Below, in pieces: positions 57,317-64,000 of a stretch of 64,000 nucleotides of DNA; within the stretch, counting starts at the first letter, position 1, and each line of letters opens with the position of its first letter. The stretch is taken from contig JAJIRX010000781.1 of the NCBI GenBank assembly GCA_023853785.1, positions 1 through 64,000 of the forward strand, written 5' to 3'. The position numbers were made by a program, and so were the translations under genes. The stretch comes from Psilocybe azurescens. Its lineage: Eukaryota; Basidiomycota; Agaricomycetes; Agaricales; Agrocybaceae. The notes under the pieces were generated by a model. That model was not told the origin of the DNA. It searched no databases and was given only the letters and a program-made list of their open reading frames with translations.

Positions 57317-60300
57317 CTCGATGATGAGTGTAGCGAAACAACAGTCCGGTTGGGAAGTGCAGAGGGGCGATGTCGTCGGTCGACATCTCATCCCACGGAC
57401 TGCTGATCAGCCGCGGGCCAGTGGGTACAGAGAGCGCTATTAATGGATGGCCAGGACTCGGGAAGGAAGCTGCATCTCATGATCAGTTGAGCGACTTGGG
57501 ACGTGACAATGCCTCCCTTTCCAAATTTACAGTGAACGTTTCATGTCTCTGCGTACATGATTCCATATAAAGTCGAAGTCTGATTTCGACGGGGCCATGG
57601 ATTCTCTTACTCGGCAAGGAAAGCAGAAGGCAGCGATCGGTCACTACCCCACCAGCTCAAGCTGATCACGACCTCTGAGGTCAAAATGAACATCAGATAC
57701 CTGCCATCCCTCAACAATTTTCTTCTCCTGTGGACATGATCGATTTCTAACACGAAGAGAGATCTATTCTCATCGTCTCTGTGTCATGTTCAATACACAG
57801 CCCCTGATCATCATCATCCAATTGAGGATAATTCCCGATTACCAGGGTAGTTGGATTCATAGTGAGTACCATGCTGGACTTTGCACGCGTACCCATTTTA
57901 TATCACGAAAAATAACTAGAGGTATGCTGTAGGGTATAGATACGCTACAAATGAATCCAACAGTTCTCTGTCCACACTAACACCCGGAAGATTGTACGTA
58001 TATGATACTTTACTACCGTAGCTAGCATTGAGAACGTAGTTAAATGGTCACGGTTTATATCTAACCAATATGATAGGAGCGCAGAGAAGGTGATTCTCTT
58101 AGTATTGAAGATAAATATAGACGAGGATGATCGTAGAGTCACGAAGGGTGGTGGAGTACATAGCCGATGCTAAAACCTGTAGGTAGGCTATGAACGGGTC
58201 TCGTAGCTGGAACAAATACTGGATTAGAAATACATAGTAGCCTCCTCCGGTTTGAAGCTATGGGGCAGTGTTCACGATATGGAAGCAATGTGAGATAGGA
58301 GACTCAAATCCACATTTAGATATTGAAATAACGCACAAGGTTTCGTAGATGATAGGGTAGATGCAATATGAATGACACAGTATAGGTTCCATGAAGGTCA
58401 TGAGTCGGCGGCAAAAGGAAGGGGAGCGTCATCGATACTGGAAAGGAATGAAGGAACGATGGGTCCTCAACGATTCTCCTCTAGACGTGTTGCTACACCC
58501 CAAGTGCCTTTGTGGCACCATTCCTGTCAATGTCTTGAGGATTTACTGGGCCGACGATCTACATATCACCCATCGTCGACGATAATCTCATAGGTGGGAA
58601 GACAAAGAGCGTGAGGGAGCTTGGACGTAGCGACGACTACGCGACTGTAGAGGATGCAACAGCAACGACGGCAATGCAGCTGTAGAAGATATAGCAGTGG
58701 TAGTAGAGATGATTAAAGCAAGGAGGCTAACGCGTCGGTCGATGGGGAGACTCGCAGAACACGCTGAGTCTGGGAAGGAGGTTCAAAACAAACGATGGGT
58801 ACGTCTCACAGCCCTGAGGGGCACTATAATATATCTTTCGCCCCGAATCATCACTGTACTCTCCAAATGTAGACCAGATTCCAAAGGCAGTGAATGAACG
58901 GAACAGTCAATGTTGATATAGTCCGCCATCCGATAGTTTGATTACAATTTGAACAGCTTCACAGCGAGCGTGAGCTGTTGGAGACCAGCATACATCAGTT
59001 TCCGATGTTTAGACAGCGAAGTTTCGATCGAACATGTGAGGAACGAGGGCTTACCATCGTGAGAGCCGGAGTGAATATTTCGTCTAATGGACATTCAAAG
59101 ATATGTCGCTTTTAAATTAGATCACATCACCTACCTGGAACGCAACTGAAGTGTATGTGAAGCCGCGATACTAAGCGAAAGGATGGTACGTTTTGATAAG
59201 GCTATGTACGGCGCCCGGGCGTAGCAGTACCATCCGAATGAGTTTATGCTTATGTGCGAGGCGGATGAGATCGTATAAGACAAGTGAAGGTGGAGGAGAT
59301 CATGACGAAGCAGTTACGATCAGAGCAGGACTTTCACATTACCTGAGGGACGAAGTTGATATTAACATTAGGTTGAAATGATGCACAAGACCAAACAATA
59401 ATAGCCTGGGAGTCACGCGGAAGCTTTCAGGATGTCCCACGGCTGGTTCACAATTGGTATAGACCATCCACCACCGTTCTTGATACAGCCTCTGAGCTCT
59501 GAGCTGCGCAATCCCAGACGTAATGAATCATGGTCCGACTATTGACGTACCTAACATACTCTGAATTTATTATTGTTCCATCCTTCACTCGTCTCGTCAG
59601 ACTCAGACCCGTCGACCATTCGAAATGAATGCTGTCGATCCAAACCCGAACAAAAGCGTGGAGTTTCAAGTACAGGCATTTGGTGAGATTTGATTACAAC
59701 TTGTTATACATGATGCATGACCTCCCAAATTCTCCATTCTTGTTCCGTCATCAACGATTTGTGAGAAAAGAATATCCGAAGCCTCATGTTCAACGACCTT
59801 GCAACAAGATACTACCAAATCCAGAGTTATAGCTTCCACAAGACACAGTCATACCATCACTCGCTCTTCTTTTCCGCTATTTCCGCCTTTCCCTGTATAT
59901 CCTTTTCACACCTTATCCACTCCAGCTGTATCCCCCCAAACAGGCCGTTGAACGGATTTATGGTTAGTGAATCTTTGCTATTCCTTACACAGCACCATCG
60001 ACGTCTGTCTCGACTAACATTCCTTATATTAACGATGAACAGGCACAACCAAGAGTAGTGGAAGTGGCATTGGTGAAGGTTGACGTCGGATGCATCGTTT
60101 CCACTGTCCACTGTCAATGTGAGTGTTATATCCTGACGAAGACATCTTAACTGATACCCACAGGACTTTTCTACCTTCTAATCTATCTGTATGATGCTTC
60201 AGGTGCAGTGGGCTATGAGTACCGCCCTATCAGGATATTTGGTCGCGTGAGACCAGTCGGACGTGCACCGCTTCTATTGCACTTACCATCATCCCCGTCG

Positions 60301-60900
60301 CAAGGTAGCTTCCGCGCTTTGGATTTATCTTTGTACAAGCATTTAACTGGAATCCAGCGACCTGGCAAAGCCAAATAACCATTTTTCGTCAAAATCCTCC
60401 ACGTCCCAGTGGTTTAGAATGATGGTTTGGGATCGGGTAAGCGCATGTTCTACACAAAATTCGTTATGTCTTACCGATTCTCGTTTTTTTTGGCAAGAAC
60501 TACCCATCTCAGAGACCTCTTGGGGCCATAGTTTCTACCAAAACCGCCGCCGCCCCTTACCTAGCACCTACTAGGTTTACTCTGGGGAAGGTTCCTCCAC
60601 GAATGCACAAGCGTTCTCTGCGTCTCAATCGAGCACTAATAACAGGCTAAACTTCTGGTGAATATTTCCATAAACTCTGTCAAACGTGTATTTCCTGCAT
60701 ACCTCTGATTTTATGAGATACTCCATTTCCTGCACAAACGTTACGGAACGGCCACGGGGCCACAGGGGGTGGAGGAGGTTTACGACGAGGAGCCTGAGCA
60801 CAAACACAGGGCAGTTACTTTGGGTTAGGGCTAGGTGACTAAGTAAATCCAATCAAACATCGTTCTGATTTTTCATCAGTTTCCCAGCCTTATTTCCTTC
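57317..60900. other. 3.6-kb region without recognised genes
   Basis: Many short frames, the longest under 95 codons, none with a motif I recognise. A candidate spliced transcript on the + strand around 59830-60250 has plausible GT...AG pairs but no supporting protein similarity. No tRNA box pairs or snRNA-like sequences were noticed. Confidence 0.35.
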
Positions 60901-60949
60901 TCATCGTCATCATCTACTTTGCATCTACCCGCCATGGTATTTGATGCGC

Positions 60950-61457
60950 ATTCTACCAGCCAACTGAACGTTAATTCCCGCTCTCCACAGAGCTCACACT
61001 CGTGCCTGCACCGGTGAGCCCGCGGCCGACCTCCCGCCTCGCGCGGCTGTACCCATGCTCGTCATGGACGTCACTGACGTCCTCCTCTGGCGCACAGACA
61101 CAGAAAGCCCTGCAACACCCGTGTTTCCGGGCGCGGTGCGGTGCGGTACGTGTTCGCGTTGCCCGTGTCCGTCGCAGTAGACGCGCTGGACACCGGTCTC
61201 TTAAGTACTCCCACCCGAGATCGATCTCGTAGACACCTCAATAAGGGCTGCGAAGTAGACGGCGACGGCGTCGTCCTGCCCCCTGCGTCCGCCAAGTGCG
61301 TCATCGTGCGTGGCGTGGTGACAATGTATGCGCTCCCTCTAGAACAAGGCCTCAACGACGCGGCCACAGACCCACCCACCGCATTAGAGTACTGCGACGT
61401 GCGGTTTGACGGGGCCGAGGACGAAATAATCGCTTTTCGCAATGGCATTTTCTGAGA
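60950..61457 (+). pseudogene. GC-rich gene of unknown function, frame-broken
   Basis: Blocks VPMLVMDVTDVLLWRTDTES (frame from about 61051) and, after a frame change at the duplicated GCGGT near 61135, YVFALPVSVAVDALDTGLLS, VVLPPASAKCVIVRGVVTMY and ALPLEQGLNDAATDPPTALE with YCDVRFDGAEDEIIAFRNGI, ending at 61457. Codon use is markedly GC-rich, unlike the flanking 57-60 kb. I cannot name the family. The 5' end is unclear. It converges on the - strand gene that follows. Confidence 0.45.
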
Positions 61458-61659
61458 AGGCGACAGGGATCTTATGGACGGAGCGAGCGAATTTTGGCCT
61501 CAGAACTGAGGCTGATGCCGTGGTTGTACGCTTACGGACGCCTGTGCAAAATGCCGATGTTGCAATAGGGGTGACGCTATTTGTCGTCTGCCTCGCCTGC
61601 CACGGGGTATGGTACACCAATGGGACCTTGCTCGTGAGGCTCTGCATATCGTCCTGTGC

Positions 61660-62416
61660 CTATGCTTGGTCTTCATTGCCATTACCGCTGAAACTGACGG
61701 TATCATCATCGTCGCCCCCCATAATTTTCCACGTCTACGACCACATCCTCTTCATCCCGTCCTTCCCCATCCAACACGCTCACCTTCATAGCCGCACTCT
61801 TCCCATCTTCTCCATTCTCTCCATCTCGCTCATCAATTCCAACCTCATCTCTGTCCTTGTCGCCAGCACCCAGATCCGCATCCACGTCCTCATCAGTTGG
61901 ATAGATACCACTGTCCCCAACATTATCCGGCTCCACAATTGACGGAGTAAGCTTCGAGTCCGGCCTTTCCCTATTCCTGTCTGGCGTCTTCCTAAATGTA
62001 TTCGAAGCGGCGTTGGCGTTGGCGTTGGCGTCTGCAGCACACACTTCAGACGTAATCCTCTTCGCAGACGACATCTTTTCCTTGCTGCTGTTATTTTCAT
62101 TCGTCCTCGCCGCGCGTCCTCCCACACTAGGCCACACAGCAGAAATCATGTTCGCACTCCCCGCACTCGCCATGCTTGACACGCTGTGCGTGCTCGCACT
62201 GCTGCCCCGCAACGCTGCACGCGCATCCTCGATCCGGGCCCGGTGCCGGTATCAGGCCGGCTAGACGGGGATAACAGCGAGTGCTGCAAGTTCTGATTGC
62301 CGTCTCTATCCCTATCCATGCCCGTGCGTACAGACGACGCGACGCTACTCTCCCTCAAACCCCCACCTCCACCCCCAGTCACACTCAAAGAGGCATTAGT
62401 GATACTCCGGCTCAAG
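61660..62416 (-). pseudogene. Ser/Asp-rich unknown protein, 5' end cut by repeat copy 2
   Basis: The - strand frame reads SRSITNASLSVTGGGGGGLR, SSVRTGMDRDRDGNQNLQHS, then after a one-base shift near 62235 SSASTHSVSSMASAGSANMI, and ANANANAASNTFRKTPDRNR. The acidic tract DEDVDADLGAGDKDRDEVGI follows and then a VVVDVENYGG end; a run of six G near 61722 may hide a further frame to DDDDTVSFSGNGNEDQA at about 61660. The upstream side stops exactly where the dispersed repeat begins at 62417, so the promoter and first exon were displaced or the gene was truncated. Low-complexity protein, function unknown. Confidence 0.45.
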
Positions 62417-63473
62417 TGTTATTCATCTACAATACTGTCAAATGACTGAGCTACCGGAACATCTTTGTTCTCCAAGGCGCAAAATAGTATGATATTTTCT
62501 CAGAGAGAATATGAAACCAAAGTATGGTCACCTAGATTCCCATTGGTACAACCTGATAAGAGACCCTTCTAATTTCCCACCACCAGAATTAACCTCTCGT
62601 CTTTATCTAGTTCGATGACGTATCTCTGTACGCGTTCTTGTTATAACACCCTATTAGTATTAGAAGAGAGATGAGAGATACCTTGCTGAAAGGGAGCGGA
62701 CAGAAATAGATTACGATCAAAGCTATGACGTCAAGCTAACGTCCTCTATTGAGTCTATTCAAGCAGGACTGGGGAGTCTTTCTATAACAACACTCTCAAC
62801 TAACCACCGTATAGTACACGCCAGAACCTTATTTTCAATGAGTTTCAAAAGCGACCCTACTATCAATCCTACTAAACCTGATCGTAAGTGTTCCGGTGAC
62901 TTAAACTTGGCGCTAAGTAGTACTAAAGAAGCGACGTGCACCAGCGGTTACGAGGAATCAACCAGACTCTGAGAATACAAGCACAGAGGGGGTGTCAGGA
63001 AAGCAGAATATTCCCGGGAGCCACCCATCGAGTCCCAAAGACAGTATGTCACTGTTGTCCGCCGGCCGTATATGCGTTTACTGACTGAAGCGTCTCGACA
63101 CAGCTACAAGCTCTGGCGGTTATTTTGCAACACCGGAGAACACATGGTCAGATAAATTCAGAGAGGAACCAACTTTCCTCTAGAAACGGAAAGCAACAGT
63201 GCGAATGTTACCGGAGAGAGCAGTAACGATACCGGCCTCATAGACCAGTCCACGAACGGAACCGATCTGGTGCCTGAGATACAAGACGCAAAGCAAGGTC
63301 GAGACAAGGCTTTCGACAGCTCAGAGGATGTCTGGGGCGTTGAGAAGGGTGCCGGGAAGGATTTCTAATCCATGTAGTGCAACTATGGTGCTTGAATACA
63401 ACTATTGAAAGACCGTACAGCAATTCATCTACATGCATTCTTAAGTTTGAAGGCGAAGAATAAAGATGACGAA
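62417..63473 (+). repeat. 1.06-kb dispersed repeat, copy 2
   Basis: Direct-orientation copy of 22415-23496, 40 kb away. Small indels interrupt the frame that is open in copy 1 (for example the shortened CCC run near 63161). Begins TGTTATTCATC and loses similarity after GACGAA at 63473. Confidence 0.82.
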
Positions 63474-64000
63474 GTAGGCCACGATACGGATAAATAATTC
63501 CAATGGCGACAGCTTCATTCAGAAGCCCACCGTCCGTTGAGCGTTGTCAAATTCAGTCGGAATGACTATTGCATTCGAGCCTGGCAACATTCAGCTAGAA
63601 CTGTACTCAGATGAAAATCCAAATCAAGTTGGAAGACATTGTTTCGGCGACAGGAAACTAATCACCGTATGGGGTATCCACAGTTAGGCCGACAACGATG
63701 AAATTCCCGCTGCGTATCCCATCGCCCAAGTATGCGATTCCTATAAGCTGTTCCCTTCCAGAATAGATTTTTGATAAATCAAAAGGACTATATTAATTCA
63801 GAGGTTTGAACGTGGAAGTTGCTTGGAAGCTGCAGACTCATAAGTGGAAGGCCGAGTTGTGATGCGTGTCCGAAGAGTCCCACGTAGCATGTGAGTCCCA
63901 CTAATGCCGAGCCAACCGTCGACACACTCACGACCTGCTTTCACGACGACTTGCTCCCATTCACCTCTAGCATGGCATCCCCATCGCGGACATTCTCGTT
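63474..64000. other. right edge, nothing recognised
   Basis: No conserved frame or repeat partner found in the last 530 bp. Confidence 0.35.

Overview
The window is a stretch of a filamentous basidiomycete nuclear genome, most likely an agaricomycete. The evidence is: short (45-75 nt) spliceosomal introns with GTAAGT-type donors and CTRAY branch sites; a fungal KGD2-type dihydrolipoamide succinyltransferase and an ERV25-type p24 protein split by such introns; an F-box protein and an APH-fold kinase of the kinds expanded in mushrooms; and KDZ transposons, chromodomain Ty3/gypsy and Tc1/mariner relics. Genus cannot be fixed from the sequence alone.

Layout. 0.2-10.5 kb: one 10.2-kb KDZ DNA transposon with 1.15-kb terminal inverted repeats, a 7-bp target duplication and three genes on the + strand (transposase, a KDZ-linked unknown, an HMG-like KDZ-linked protein), all carrying frame breaks. 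12.0-12.8 kb: an 848-bp near-perfect palindrome. 13.8-26.5 kb: ordinary host genes, all on the - strand (F-box protein, APH-like kinase, KGD2, a conserved unknown, ERV25), with a 1.08-kb dispersed repeat between KGD2 and the unknown gene. 27.8-52.7 kb: a nest of transposable elements arranged as a collinear inverted series. Two inverted copies of a KDZ-derived element (K), two inverted 5' ends of one Ty3/gypsy family and two inverted copies of a Tc1-like end surround a decayed gypsy pol. Target-site duplications let the nesting be read off exactly: a solo LTR split by K, K split by two further elements, and one of those carrying another solo LTR. 53.4-57.3 kb: a - strand P-loop GTPase gene. 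61-63.5 kb: two poorly understood GC-rich genes and the second copy of the dispersed repeat.

The most unusual signal lies inside the GTPase gene. About 28 tandem units of 70 bp each read, on the coding strand, as a complete intron (GTAAGT donor, CTRAT branch, CAG/TAG acceptor) separated from the next by exactly 3 nt. The 67-nt intron-like part is almost invariant in the core, while the first two bases of the 3-nt spacer are the most variable positions. Even diverged edge units keep donor, branch and acceptor. If recognised by the spliceosome this would be an array of codon-sized micro-exons of NNT form (27 of 28), which cannot encode a stop.

Two cross-cutting observations affect all models. 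First, conserved reading frames across the window, including the core-metabolism gene KGD2, are broken by single-base indels, often in short homopolymers, which suggests residual assembly indels mixed with true decay. Second, the gypsy and K sequences show CpG-to-TpG/CpA decay: most stops in pol are CGA-to-TGA, and the reverse transcriptase YMDD motif reads YMDN.
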